From assembly GCA_963754125.1 (NCBI GenBank), contig CAVWEX010000001.1:62001-126000 (forward strand): a stretch of 64,000 bases of DNA, given 5' to 3'. Shown one piece after another: positions 37,870 through 48,594 of the stretch. Origin of the DNA: RPQJ01 sp963754125 (GTDB lineage: Bacteria > Pseudomonadota > Gammaproteobacteria > Steroidobacterales > Steroidobacteraceae). Within the stretch, counting starts at the first letter, position 1. Each line of letters starts with the position of its first letter. Made by a program: the position numbers and the translations under genes. The notes beneath the pieces are model-generated. The model saw only the letters and a list, made by a program, of their open reading frames with translations, made no database searches and was not told where the DNA came from.

Positions 37870-40800
37870 TCATTCGCCATAATCGATCGCATCACCCGTG
37901 GTGATCTCGTATGAGCACGAGCCGCTCGGCGCCCCACAATTGGTAGCCCCTGCGGGGCAAATGGATGCTGCACCCAGGGCTTCGACGCTGTACGACGCGC
38001 CCACGACGCCGATGAAGTCGACCGTGAGCGCACCGCCTCCGAATAGAAATGGATAGCTCGGCTCGGGGAGCCCAGGGTTTGGATAGCCAAAGACACTTCC
38101 CAACCCCTCAGTGACGTTGCCCGATCTCCTCAACGCGCTGGTACTTCCTCCGCTCGCGCACTCGAGGCGCACGCGGATCGGCACGGGCGCCGTGGTGACG
38201 GTGAACTGTACCCGCGTCTCGGCAACCGAATAGCTGGCACCCGCGCTCCAATTGACCTCGGCCGTCCCGGCCAGCAAGCCGCCAACCGGGCTTCCCTCGA
38301 GATCGTGCGAGAAGCTTGCGGAGCCTCCGGCCACTGCGGTGTAGGAGTTCGGGCCGTACGTTCCCAGCAGACAGGCCGCGGGATTCTGGCCGAAGCCGCA
38401 CGTATTCAAGTATCCATCGCCGGCCTCGTTGGGTATCGGAGAATTCGAAGTCGCTCTTTCCCGCCGACCCGTGAGCCCCAGCCTGCCGATCGCACCCCGG
38501 AAACCGGAAACGCTCGCGGCATCGTAGATCTCAGCGCCGGGCGCCCGCCGCGCCTTAATGCCGATCGTCATCTCGTTGCTGTCGATTGCGAGCCTCGCGG
38601 TCGTGCGCAGCTCGCCCTGCGCGTTCGTATACCCCGTGAACGCTCCCAACGTGCCGCCCGTGGCTTCCAGTTCGATGTAGACATCACTGTAGGGCGAACC
38701 GCTCGAGGAAAGCGCGCGCACGATGAGCGGAACCCGCGCGTTGCCCGGCATGTGGCTGGTGAACTCCACGCCGAGCGTCGGCAGCGATCGGTAGAAACTC
38801 ACCGCTGCGCCGGACGCCACATCGTCGTCCCCGACGACGGTACGCACCTCGATGGTGTGGCTCGCCGCCGAACCGCCGCTCAGTCCAACCTGGAAGGTGG
38901 CCGTGCCGTCATCGTTGGTGAAGACCACATCGCTGTCGGAGCGTCCGGCATCGGCGGTGACCAGAACCGGTTCCGCGGTTGTCACCAGCAATTCCAGACC
39001 CGGGTCAACCGGTCCGGGCGCAATGGCTGTGGTGTCGTACGGACCCACGACGTGAGCATGTACCGTAAACGGGCCGTCGCCGTCGACCGAAAAGCCCTGG
39101 TTGGTCGCGTTCACGCGGCCGAGCCCGACGTCCGTTTCGAGCAAGATCTCTATCCAATTGGGATGCAAACGCAGGATGTCGGATATCTCTCCATCAGGTG
39201 AAGCGGTCGTGGCCTTGATCTCGAAAGTGACATCGCGGGTCACGTAACCGAAAGGCGATGTGTAGACGACACAGGCCTGACCGACACCGAGTGCATCGAC
39301 GGTGACGGCACTGGTCGCGGAGAGGGTTCCCTGCCCCGTCAACTCGAACTCCACGGTCTGGCCGACCGGGGGGCCGACGGCCACATAGGCACACACTTCG
39401 ACGTCTTCGCCGAGGCCTAGAATGGGGCGCGGGGCGGGATCGAGGTTCTCGGCGAAATAGATATCGAGCGAGCCTGCGGTGAAGCGCTCCTGCACCCGGA
39501 AGACGTCGGGGCGCGCTGCGTCCGTCTCGGTGACCACGACCTCGACGGTGGCGCGCAGGGGGCCGAGGGGGTCGCGATCGATCAGCGTTGCAAGCGCACC
39601 GCCAGCGCTGGTGTCGAGCGAGGCCTCGCCCGTGAGCCCGTCGCTGTAAGTGAGGGTAACGTGGCCGGGTACGGGCACGCCGGTGCCATCGGGAAGCGTG
39701 ACTACGGTCGAGAACGATAGCGGCAGAGTGGTCGTGTCCGCGTCCAGGGACAGCGGGAAGGCGGTCTCGCGCAACTCGAGCGACACACAATACCTCTCGG
39801 GGAACAGCCGGAAGGTGGTCTCGATAGACGGGTGGTCTGCCTCGACGAACTCGAGCTGCGCAATGCGCAGCGTCTCGGGCACGCGCAGCCAGTCCTTCCA
39901 TTCGGGCACGGTCGCCGAGCAATTGGGCCGCGTGTAGGCGTTGAAATGCGAGACGAGCACGCCGATCGACACTGCCGTATTGACGGCCCATCGCGCGCGA
40001 ACATCTTCGCTGAGCTCGGGCGAGCTGTAGTCGAAGAATGTCGTGACATAGGCGAGCCAGGTCTCGAGAGCGTGGTGCGCGAGGATGGCGTCGGCCGGTG
40101 AGCGGCCTGCGTTGGCGATGAGCGGCGCGACGATCTCGTCGTGCCACTTCACTAACAGGGCGAAGAGCGCGGTCGTGTCGTCTGAGTCGAGATAGCGCTC
40201 GATCGCGGGGCCCCAATCATCTCGGAACGGCTCCTCGTCATCTATGAGAGCCGTCAAATCCGCGTACAGACCCTCGAGTTCCGATGGACCTGGCAATGCG
40301 ACGCCGTAACCGGAGAAATGCGTGATCTCAAACGAGGTGCGCTTGCCGTCGGAGCTGCGCATTGCTTTAGCGACGGTGAAGGCGTTCTCGGCGCCCGACC
40401 AACCGAAGGCCGCGGTCACGCCAGCAGCCGTCGTGACAGGCGCAATGATCAGAAGGGCTGGCTGTGCGAACGAGAGTCCCGCAGGCAAGAGTTCGACCGC
40501 TGCGCGCAACCCCCCAGTGAGCGGGAGACCGCCGATCGCATCGACAGGCCGCATCGTGATCTCGATCGGCGCCGCGAGCGCGCCCGGTGGCACGACGAGA
40601 CGGTAGCGCGAACCATCGGATGCCTGTGCGGAAAGCTCACCACCCGCGGCGCCTATCGTGAGCGTCGACTGCCGGCTTGCATCGACCATCGGCGTGAGTA
40701 TGGGCTGCCCGAGCGACGACAATGGCTTGGTGCCGGGACCCGGGTCGACCGGCGGGTTGGCCGGCGGCCCGGCGACCGGCGGAACCGGGGGCGGCGGCCC

Positions 40801-40908
40801 GACTCCCCCGCCGCTGCCACTGCTGCTCCCGCAGGCCGCAAGGCCCAGCGCGGCCAGCATGACGGGCAGCGCGGCCCTTCGGCGGATCAATCCTGCGGTT
40901 CTCGGCAT
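37870..40908 (-). CDS. Large lipoprotein of 1012 residues with Ig-like repeats
   Basis: Starts ATG 40908 after a purine-rich GGGAGGG site. The signal peptide MPRTAGLIRRRAALPVMLAA ends in the lipobox LAAC, so it is a lipoprotein. A Ser/Gly and Pro-rich tether (GSSSGSGGGVGPPPPVPPV) comes next, then a ZU5-like segment (TIGAAGGELSAQASDGSRYR, LVVPPGALAAPIEITMRPVD), a helical part (~residues 215-340), several Ig-like or Big-type beta domains (e.g. FVLEVEL-type repeats with VTLPDGTGVPVPGHVTLTYS) and a Cys-containing C-terminal domain. Probably surface- or periplasm-exposed, binding or structural. It is divergent from a TPR/winged-helix regulator, its likely controller. Family not recognised. Confidence 0.85.
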   Translation of the reverse strand: MPRTAGLIRRRAALPVMLAALGLAACGSSSGSGGGVGPPPPVPPVAGPPANPPVDPGPGTKPLSSLGQPILTPMVDASRQSTLTIGAAGGELSAQASDGSRYRLVVPPGALAAPIEITMRPVDAIGGLPLTGGLRAAVELLPAGLSFAQPALLIIAPVTTAAGVTAAFGWSGAENAFTVAKAMRSSDGKRTSFEITHFSGYGVALPGPSELEGLYADLTALIDDEEPFRDDWGPAIERYLDSDDTTALFALLVKWHDEIVAPLIANAGRSPADAILAHHALETWLAYVTTFFDYSSPELSEDVRARWAVNTAVSIGVLVSHFNAYTRPNCSATVPEWKDWLRVPETLRIAQLEFVEADHPSIETTFRLFPERYCVSLELRETAFPLSLDADTTTLPLSFSTVVTLPDGTGVPVPGHVTLTYSDGLTGEASLDTSAGGALATLIDRDPLGPLRATVEVVVTETDAARPDVFRVQERFTAGSLDIYFAENLDPAPRPILGLGEDVEVCAYVAVGPPVGQTVEFELTGQGTLSATSAVTVDALGVGQACVVYTSPFGYVTRDVTFEIKATTASPDGEISDILRLHPNWIEILLETDVGLGRVNATNQGFSVDGDGPFTVHAHVVGPYDTTAIAPGPVDPGLELLVTTAEPVLVTADAGRSDSDVVFTNDDGTATFQVGLSGGSAASHTIEVRTVVGDDDVASGAAVSFYRSLPTLGVEFTSHMPGNARVPLIVRALSSSGSPYSDVYIELEATGGTLGAFTGYTNAQGELRTTARLAIDSNEMTIGIKARRAPGAEIYDAASVSGFRGAIGRLGLTGRRERATSNSPIPNEAGDGYLNTCGFGQNPAACLLGTYGPNSYTAVAGGSASFSHDLEGSPVGGLLAGTAEVNWSAGASYSVAETRVQFTVTTAPVPIRVRLECASGGSTSALRRSGNVTEGLGSVFGYPNPGLPEPSYPFLFGGGALTVDFIGVVGASYSVEALGAASICPAGATNCGAPSGSCSYEITTGDAIDYGE

Positions 40909-41035
40909 GGCACGGCCCTCCCCTGTGGACCGATGCTGCAAGCGGCGCCCCACGGCGACAACCCACAGATGACCCACACTCGCGGGGGCGGACCCGCTCG
41001 GGCATGATCGGGTCGAACCGGCCAACGGCACGACC
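40909..41035. promoter_or_regulatory. Divergent promoter region of lipoprotein and regulator genes
   Basis: 127 bases between the starts at 40908 (minus) and 41036 (plus). It must hold both promoters. I see no convincing boxes or long dyad, only the purine-rich ribosome site for the lipoprotein gene at about 40914-40920. Confidence 0.35.
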
Positions 41036-42802
41036 ATGACCCTGCACGCCCTCCCCCGCGCTGCTCAGCTCTCGTCGCCGGATGAGGCCGCGCAGGTCCT
41101 GCTGCGCGCCCATCTGGACGCGCGCAGCTACCGACCCTGCCGGGCCACTGCGACGGCTCTGGTCGTGCCCGCGGAATTGCACACCGATACGGATCTGCGG
41201 GCGGCCGCCGCGGTGGCGGTCGCCGAGACGTTCGGGTTGCTCGACGCGGAACGCGCGGCGGCGAGCGTGGCGCTGGTTCGCCGCGCGCTAGCGGGCGCAG
41301 CCGACGAGGCCCTGGAGCGGGCCACGCCGGACGCGGTGCTTGCGTGGTGCATCGCTGCGATCGAGTGGTGCGAGCGTAACGGCCTCGATCGCGAGTTTGC
41401 CGGCCTGCAGGCGCGCGCGGCGCGCGCCGATGCCCACCCTGCGGCCCCGACCTGGGCACGCGTGCACTGGCGCATCGCGGCGGCATGGCATCACGAGGCG
41501 TTCGGCCGTCGCGACGACGTCGTCTCCGCCCTCGAGCACGCGCAGGAAATCGCCGATCGATCCGACGACCTGACGCTGCAGGTGGCGACGTGGCTGAAAC
41601 GCGCCCGGCTCGCACTTGCCCGCCGCACCCCGCAGGCCGCGCTCGAGCTGGCGCAACGCGCCGCCGCCCATGCCGACGAAACCGTTTCGCCGTTGTGGCT
41701 CGGAGACGTTGCCGACGTCACGAGCACGGCCGCGCTCGCCGCGGGCGACATGCACCGGGCGCTGCAGCAGTCGAGGCGGGCCGCCGGTCTCGCCGAGATC
41801 GCGCAGGCCACGCCGGCCTTCGCGTTCACTTACCGGCTCAACGAGGGTTATGCGCTGCTCGGGCTCGGCGCCTGGGACGATGCGGTGGCGCTGTTCCGGG
41901 AACTCGCCGCGATCCGGCTGCCGGATCGCCTTACGGGGCGACTGACGCTGGCATCCGAACTGGTGTCGCTCGTCCGGGACGAACGCAGCGGGCGCTGGGA
42001 CGCGCAGAGCGATGTGTCGCTTTCACGCTGCATCAGCCGCATGCGCGAGCTCGACTACCCGGGCGTGCTGCCGCATTCGCCCGCCCACGTCGCACTGCTG
42101 TGGGCCCGGGCGCTGCGAGCCGGTATTGAAACGGATTGGGTCCACGCCTCGATCCGCAGCCGCAGGTTGCCGGCACCCGTGCCTGGCTGGCCTCGTGGCT
42201 GGCCCTGGCCGATCAGGGTGCGGCTGCTCGGCAGTTTTTCCTGCACCGGCGGGCGCGACGATTCAACGACCGCAGTAACCGGCAAGGCCGCCGCGCGCCC
42301 TCTCGCGCTGCTGCGTCGCGTCGCGGGTGAAGGCGGCTACGATGGCGTGCAGGCCGATGCGGTCGCGCGGGACCTTTGGCCCGGCGACGGTCGGGCAGGC
42401 CGAGAGAAGGCGCTGGAAACGACGCTTGCTCGGCTGCGACGGCTGCTCGGCCACGCCGAGGCCGTGCTCCTGCACGAGCGCCGGCTGCGGCTCAATCCGC
42501 AACTCGTGTGGCTCGACAGCGCCGCGCTCGCCCATGAGATCCGGAGCCTGAACGAACTCGACGGAGCCGCGTCGCCCGACGCATTCGAGGCCGCATGGCG
42601 GGAGATCTTCGAGCTCTGGCGCGGCCCGCCGCTCGCCGATGAACCGCCCTCGCCCTGGGTCGAGGCACTAAGATCACGAATTCGCGCGCAGCTCGCCGCA
42701 GCGCTGCTGCGCCACGCGCAGGTACCGGGTCATCGCCAGCGATGCCTGCGAGTCAGCGCGGCGGATCCGGCCTTATCAATCCTGCTCGAGCCCGGCGACT
42801 GA
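41036..42802 (+). CDS. TPR-containing transcriptional regulator with C-terminal winged helix
   Basis: 588 residues. Residues ~30-375 are helical repeats of TPR type (EFAGLQARAARADAHPAAPT, HHEAFGRRDDVVSALEHAQE, FTYRLNEGYALLGLGAWDDA). WVHASIRSRRLPAP leads into WPWPIRVRLLGSFSC, the start of an OmpR/SARP-type winged helix (~residues 400-490) with DLWPGDGRAGREKALETTLA and LRRLLGHAEAVLLHERRLRL. The N-terminal AAA+ domain usual in the MalT/LuxR-like relatives is missing, so the protein is a shortened form. It probably senses a ligand or protein through the repeats and controls the divergent lipoprotein gene. Confidence 0.82.
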   Translation: MTLHALPRAAQLSSPDEAAQVLLRAHLDARSYRPCRATATALVVPAELHTDTDLRAAAAVAVAETFGLLDAERAAASVALVRRALAGAADEALERATPDAVLAWCIAAIEWCERNGLDREFAGLQARAARADAHPAAPTWARVHWRIAAAWHHEAFGRRDDVVSALEHAQEIADRSDDLTLQVATWLKRARLALARRTPQAALELAQRAAAHADETVSPLWLGDVADVTSTAALAAGDMHRALQQSRRAAGLAEIAQATPAFAFTYRLNEGYALLGLGAWDDAVALFRELAAIRLPDRLTGRLTLASELVSLVRDERSGRWDAQSDVSLSRCISRMRELDYPGVLPHSPAHVALLWARALRAGIETDWVHASIRSRRLPAPVPGWPRGWPWPIRVRLLGSFSCTGGRDDSTTAVTGKAAARPLALLRRVAGEGGYDGVQADAVARDLWPGDGRAGREKALETTLARLRRLLGHAEAVLLHERRLRLNPQLVWLDSAALAHEIRSLNELDGAASPDAFEAAWREIFELWRGPPLADEPPSPWVEALRSRIRAQLAAALLRHAQVPGHRQRCLRVSAADPALSILLEPGD

Positions 42803-42836
42803 GCGGCGAGCGGACAGGCGAGCCGGTCGTCCGAAT

Positions 42837-45800
42837 TCAGCCGACCCAGACGCGCGCGTTGCGGAACATCCGGAGCCAGCCGCCGTCCTCGCCCCACTCC
42901 GCCGGCCGCCACGAGTTCTGCACGCTGCGGAACACCCGCTCGGGATGCGGCATCAGGATGGTGGCGCGGCCATCGCGGCTGGTGAGGCCGGTGATGCCCT
43001 GCGGCGAACCGTTCGGGTTCGCGGGATAGGTTTCCGTCGGGCTACCACGGTTGTCCACGAAGCGCAGGCTCACGAGTCCGCTCGTGGCGCAGGCGGCAAA
43101 CGCGCCGTCGTCGGCGAACTCCGCGCGCCCCTCGCCGTGCGCGACCGCGATCGGTATGACGGTGCCGGCCATGCCGGCGAAGAACAGCGAAGGCGTCGGT
43201 AGGATCTCGACGAGTCCCACGCGTCCCTCGAACTGCTCGGAACGGTTGCGCACGAAGCGCGGCCAGTGCTCGGCACCGGGCACCAGCGCCTTGAGCGCCG
43301 AGAGCATCTGGCAGCCGTTGCAGATGCCGAGCGTGAAGGTCTCCGGCCGCGCGAAGAACGCCGCGAACTGCTCGCGCAGCCGCGCATTGAACAGGATGGA
43401 CTTCGCCCAGCCCTCGCCCGCGCCCAGCACGTCGCCGTAGGAGAACCCGCCGCAGGCGACGAGACCGCGGAACTCGTCGAGGTGCTGGCGCTCCGCGATG
43501 AGGTCGGTCATGTGGACGTCGTGCGCCTCAAATCCCGCGCGGTCGAAAGCCGCCGCCATCTCGACCTGGCTGTTGACGCCCTGCTCGCGCAGGATCGCGA
43601 CCCGCGGCCGCACGCCCGTCAGCACGTACGGCGCCGCGACGTCCTGCGCAGGGTCGAAGCTCAGGCTCGCGGTAAGCCCCGGGTCGGTCGGGTCGATGGC
43701 GCGCGCGTATTCCTCGCGCGCGCAGTCCGGGTTGTCGCGCAGCGACTGCATCAGGAAGCTGGTCTCCGACCACGCGGCGCGCAGCTCGGTGCGCGATGCC
43801 GACAGCAGTTCGCCGTCGGGTCCGGTGAACCGCACGAGGTCCTGCGGCACGACCTGGCCGATGACACGCGAGACGGAACCGAGCCCCGCCTGCTGCAGTA
43901 GCTCCAGGACCCGCCCGACATCGGCCTCGCGGACCTGGATCACCGCGCCCAGTTCCTCGGCGAAGAGCTCGGCCGCGACGCCGGCGCGGCCCGACGAGCG
44001 CAGCTCGACCTCGACGCCGCAGCGGCCGGCGAAGGCCATCTCGGCGAGCGTCACGAACAGCCCGCCGTCCGAACGGTCGTGATAGGCGAGCGCGAGCCCA
44101 TCGGCGCGCAGGCGTGCCATCGCCTCGAAGAAGGCGCGCAGCCGTCTGCGGGTCGTCGCAATCCGGCGCCTCGCGGCCGACATGGCCGAACACCTGCGCG
44201 AGGCACGAGCCGCCGAGCCGGTCGCGACCGCCGCCGAGGTCGATCGAGCACGAGTCGCGTGGGACCGCAGTCGGTGCGCAGCTCGGGCGTGAGCGTGCGG
44301 CGCACGTCGCCCACCGGCGCGAACGCCGACACGATCAGCGACACCGGTGCGACGACCTTGCGCTCCTCGCCCAGCTCCCGCCACGCGGTCTTCATGGACA
44401 GCGAGTCCTTGCCGACCGGGATGGCGATGCCGAGCGCCGGGCACAGTTCCTCGCCGATGGCGCGAACCGTGTCGTAGAGGTCCGCGTCCTCGCCGGGCTC
44501 GCCGCAGGCAGCCATCCAGTTCGCCGAGAGTCGGATGTCCTCGATGTGAGCGACGTCGGCGGCGGCGATGTTGGTGACCGCCTCGGCCACGGCCATGCGC
44601 CCCGAGGCCGCGGCGTCGATGAGCGCGAGCGGCGTGCGCTCGCCCATCGCCATCGCCTCGCCGCGGTTCGAGAAGTAATCGCTGGTCGTGACGGCGACGT
44701 CGCTCACCGGCACCTGCCACGGGCCCACCAGTGGGTCGCGACTTATCATGCCGCCGACCGAGCGATCGCCGATGGTGACGAGGAAGGTCTTGTCGGCGAC
44801 CGTCGGCAGCCGCAGCAGGCGCATCGCGGCCTCCCGCAGCTCGACGCTCGCCGGGTCGAAGTCGTCCCCGGCGTGCGCCAGGCGCCGTACGTCCCGCGTC
44901 ATGCGCGGCGGCTTGCCGAGCAAGGTCGCGAGCGGCATCTGCACCGGCGTATTGCCGAACAGTGGATCGTCGACTTGCAGTAGCCCGTCGTCCGTAACCT
45001 CGCCAATGACGGCGAACAAGCAACGCTCACGCTCGCACAGCGCACCGAACGCGGCGAGCTGCGCCGCCGCGACGATCAGCACGTAGCGCTCCTGCGCCTC
45101 GTTGCACCAGATCTCGAGCGGCGACATGCCAGGCTCGTCGCTCGGCACCTTGCGCAGGTCCACGCGCCCGCCGCAGTCGCCCTGCGCGACCGACTCGGGC
45201 ACGGCATTCGAGAGCCCGCCCGCGCCCACGTCGTGGATCAACAGGATCGGGTTCTCCTCGCCGAGCGTCCAGCAGGCGTCGATCACTTCCTGCGCGCGGC
45301 GCTGCATCTCGGGGTTGCCGCGCTGCACCGAGGCGAAGTCGAGGTCGGCCGCGCTCGCGCCTGCGCCGACCGAGGAGGCCGCTCCGCCGCCGAGGCCGAT
45401 CAGCATCGCCGGACCGCCGAGCACGACGATCTTCGAGCCCGGCACGATGGTCGCCTTCTCGACGTGCATGCGGCGGATGTTGCCCATGCCGCCGGCGATC
45501 ATGATCGGCTTGTGGTAGCCCCGTAGCGCCGACCGGCCGGCGGACTCGACGCGCTGCTCGAAGCTGCGGAAGTAGCCGAGGATGCTCGGGCGGCCGAACT
45601 CGTTGTTGAACGAGGCCGCGCCGATCGGACCCTCCAGCATGATCTCGAGCGCGGAGGCGATGCGGTCGGGCTTGCCGAGGTCCTGCTCCCAGGGCCGCTC
45701 GGCGCCCGGGATGCGCAGGTTCGAGACGCTGAACCCGACGAGTCCCGCCTTGGGCTTGGAGCCGCGGCCGGTCGCGCCCTCGTCGCGGATCTCACCCCCG

Positions 45801-46735
45801 GAGCCGGTGGCCGCCCCGGGGAACGGCGAGATCGCAGTCGGGTGGTTGTGGGTCTCCACCTTCATCAGGATGTCGACGGGCTCATCGGCGGCCGTGTACG
45901 CCCCGCCCCCCGCGGGCGCGAACCAGCGGCGCCCGTGCCAGCCCTCGATGACCGCGGCGTTGTCGCGGTAAGCCGAGAGCACGCCGCGTGGGTTTCGCTC
46001 ATGGGTGTTGCGGATCATGCCGAACAGCGACTTCGCGCTGCGCTCGCCGTCCACGATCCAGTCGGCGTTGAAGATCTTGTGCCGGCAGTGCTCGGAGTTG
46101 GCCTGCGCGAACATCATCAGCTCGATGTCGGTCGGGTCTCGCCCGAGCTCGCGGAACGCGGTGGCCAGGTACTCGATCTCGTCGCCGGACAGCGCGAGGC
46201 CGAGCTCGGTGTTCGCCGCCTCGAGCGCCGCGGCACCGGCGGCAAGCAGCGGCACCGTCCGCACCGGCTGCGGGGCCGCATGGCTGAACAACGCCGCCGC
46301 GCCGGCCGCGTCGCGCAGCACGCTTTCCGTCATGCGGTCGTGCAGCAGGGCACCGATCGCCGTCCAGTCCGCGTCGGCGAGGCGCTGCCCGCTCGCCACC
46401 CACCAGGCCACGCCGCGCTCGATGCGACGCACCGCGGCGAGGCCGCAGACGTGCGCGATGTCGGTGGCCTTGCTCGACCAGGGCGAAACGGTGCCGAAGC
46501 GCGGCACGACCAGCAGGGTCGCGCCGTCGAGTCGTGAGTCCGGTGCCGCCGGGCCGTATCGCAGCAGCGATTCGAGCACCCCGCGCTCCTCGGCGGTCGG
46601 CTCGCGCTCGAAGTCGACGAAGTGAAGGTAGCGTGCGTCGAGACCGGTGACGTGCGTCACGCGTTCACGAAGGGCCGCCAGAAGCTTGGCGAGCCGGAAT
46701 TCGGAGACCGCGGGCGCGCCGCTGAGTATGAGCAT
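42837..46735 (-). CDS. purL: Phosphoribosylformylglycinamidine synthase PurL (large type), two frameshifts
   Basis: About 1299 residues from ATG 46735. The large one-chain enzyme of purine biosynthesis: N-terminal PurS-like part, two AIRS-like halves (MMFAQANSEHCRHKIFNADW; HNHPTAISPFPGAATGSGGE; GMGNIRRMHVEKATIVPGSK; HDVGAGGLSNAVPESVAQGD) and a glutamine amidotransferase domain with VACGGFSYGDVLGAGEGWAK, catalytic Cys in TLGICNGCQMLSAL and MPHPERVFRS. Two surplus bases, near 44245 and near 44147, shift the frame in the second AIRS half (length 3899, 3n+2). Conserved text continues across both, so the gene is very probably intact in the organism. Confidence 0.95.
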
Positions 46736-46814
46736 GTTGTGGAGGCCGCCGCCGGACTGGCAGGGGCCCGAAATGATACCGGAGCGGGTCTCCGCCGGCG
46801 AGCCGACGGCCGCG

Positions 46815-47156
46815 TTACTTGCCGCGGGGCCCGGGCTCGCCGGGCGTGTACACGGGGAACGGGAACGGCGTGACGTTGGAGGATTCCACGGCCGACACCT
46901 TGCTCACGCCGCCCTTGCGCACCTCGTCGATGCGGATGACCGAATGCAGCGGCAGGTAGGTTCGCTTCACGCCCTCGAACTCCGCCTTGATCTTTTCTTC
47001 CGCGGGATCCACGACCACCGCGGAGCGCTCGCCGAACACGAGGTCCTCGACCTCGACGAAGCCGAAGAGGCTGCCGTGGCCCACCTTGCGGGCATAGATC
47101 TCGTACACCCTGCCCTGGGCGTGGAAGACAATCTTGAAGAGGTGGGTGGCAGCCAT
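46815..47156 (-). CDS. DUF1820 protein
   Basis: 113 residues. HLFKIVFHAQGRVYEIYARK, GSLFGFVEVEDLVFGERSAV, VVDPAEEKIKAEFEGVKRTY and LPLHSVIRIDEVRKGG are the DUF1820 domain, a small beta-rich cytoplasmic protein found across Gammaproteobacteria. The C-terminal tail is Pro-rich and variable. Function unknown. The 80-base gap to purL suggests a separate or shared leftward transcript. Confidence 0.92.
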   Translation of the reverse strand: MAATHLFKIVFHAQGRVYEIYARKVGHGSLFGFVEVEDLVFGERSAVVVDPAEEKIKAEFEGVKRTYLPLHSVIRIDEVRKGGVSKVSAVESSNVTPFPFPVYTPGEPGPRGK

Positions 47157-47211
47157 GTGACGCGATGCGCTTGCGGAGCGGTTCGAGCCATATTACAAGG
47201 GTGCCGCAACC

Positions 47212-48594
47212 ATGGCCATCAAGCTCCGCGTCATCAGCGAACAATACCGTGAACTCGGCGAGAACCGCTCGCGCGTGTTCGGCGTGAACGGCGGCACCAT
47301 CGGCCGCGCGCCCGACAACGACTGGGTGCTGCCTGATCCGCGCCGGATCGTCTCCGGTCATCACTGCGAGGTCGAGTATCGCAGCGGCTCGTTCTGGATC
47401 AGGGACACCAGCACCAACGGCGTGTTCGTGAACGAGTCGGAGGACCCGGTGTCCACCAGCGGCCCGCTCGAGCTGCAGGATGGCGACCGGCTGCGCCTGG
47501 GCGACTACGAGCTGATCGTGAGCGTGGACTCGCGGATCGATTTCCTGCCGGCCGCCGCCGAGGAACACTCCGCCGCCAAGCACCTCGATGCCGGCATTGG
47601 GGCCGACCTCGACGTCGAGAGCCTGTTCTCGCGTCCCGATCCCGACCCCTCCGGATCACTGCCGGTGCGCAACGCCTTCGGGCTCAAGGTGCCGCGCGAC
47701 CGGCTCCTCGCCCGTGCGGCAGGCGCCCGCCCCGACCGCGCGCCGCCGCACGTGGCCGCCGAAGTCGCCGACGTCCCGGGTGCGCCGCCACCCGCCGAGG
47801 CGGCGCCGGAGTCGAGCCTGCCGGAGTCGAGCCTGCCGGAGTCGCCGCCGGACTGGGCGCTCAGCACCCGCGCCATCACCCGCCGTGAACTCGCCGACGC
47901 GATGGCGCGCCGCCAGAGCCGCATCGCGGCGCGGCAACAGGTCCAGCCTTTCCATCAGCAGGCGACGACCTGGAGCGATCTCAACTCCGCGCTGCAGGCG
48001 TTCTGCCGCGGAGCCGGCATCGAGCCCGCGGCCCTGTCACCCGAGGCGCAGGCGATGCTCCCGCTGGTCGCGGGCCAGTTGCTGCGCGAGGCGGCGGTCG
48101 GGCTCAACGACCTGGCGCAGGCACGCGCGAAGTCCACGCCGGCCACTGCGTCTGGACCGTCCGCGACGCCTCCCGCCGGGACCAACCCGCTGCGCAGTTC
48201 CTCAGGCGTGGACCAGGCGCTGGTGCGGCTGTTCGAGTCGCACGGTCGAGTGCAGGGCGGTCCGGTGGACTCGCTGCGCGACGTACTGCAGGAAGGCAAG
48301 GATCACGAGATCGCGATGCAGGCGGCCCTGCGCTCGGCGCTCGATGCCCTGCTCGCCCAGCTCGCCCCGGACAACGTGGCAAACCAGTTCGAGCAGGTCC
48401 GGGCCCGCTCGCTTGCGCCCGGGCAGGACGCGCGGACCGGCTACTGGGACTACTTCACCGAGTTCCATCGGATGCTTACGCAGCACCCGGTCGAGGGCCT
48501 GCCGCACCCGTTCGCCGAGGCGTTCGCGGAGGCCTACGCTCGGACGCGGGAAGAACTGCGCTCAGGCCGCCGCGACCGCGAGCCCGGGGCCTAG
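47212..48594 (+). CDS. tagH: FHA-domain protein of the TagH type (type VI secretion), orphan
   Basis: 460 residues. N-terminal FHA domain: GTIGRAPDNDWVLPDPRRIV, SGHHCEVEYRSGSFWIRDTS and TNGVFVNESEDPV carry the Arg, Ser and Asn that bind phosphothreonine. A low-complexity linker holds the repeated ESSLP. The C-terminal domain (~residues 240-450), with FCRGAGIEPAALSPEAQAML, GQLLREAAVGLNDLAQARAK and YWDYFTEFHRMLTQHPVEGL, is the TagH C-terminal domain seen in T6SS clusters (TIGR03354 type). No tss or tag gene accompanies it here, so the secretion system, if any, is elsewhere. Converges with the PEP-CTERM gene, sharing four bases. Confidence 0.88.
   Translation: MAIKLRVISEQYRELGENRSRVFGVNGGTIGRAPDNDWVLPDPRRIVSGHHCEVEYRSGSFWIRDTSTNGVFVNESEDPVSTSGPLELQDGDRLRLGDYELIVSVDSRIDFLPAAAEEHSAAKHLDAGIGADLDVESLFSRPDPDPSGSLPVRNAFGLKVPRDRLLARAAGARPDRAPPHVAAEVADVPGAPPPAEAAPESSLPESSLPESPPDWALSTRAITRRELADAMARRQSRIAARQQVQPFHQQATTWSDLNSALQAFCRGAGIEPAALSPEAQAMLPLVAGQLLREAAVGLNDLAQARAKSTPATASGPSATPPAGTNPLRSSSGVDQALVRLFESHGRVQGGPVDSLRDVLQEGKDHEIAMQAALRSALDALLAQLAPDNVANQFEQVRARSLAPGQDARTGYWDYFTEFHRMLTQHPVEGLPHPFAEAFAEAYARTREELRSGRRDREPGA
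47806..47844 (+). repeat. 15-base tandem repeat inside tagH
   Basis: CCGGAGTCGAGCCTG occurs at 47806-47820 and 47821-47835, followed by nine more bases of a third copy. It encodes repeated PESSL in the linker after the FHA domain. Unit length is a multiple of three, so copy-number change would keep the frame. Confidence 0.8.
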
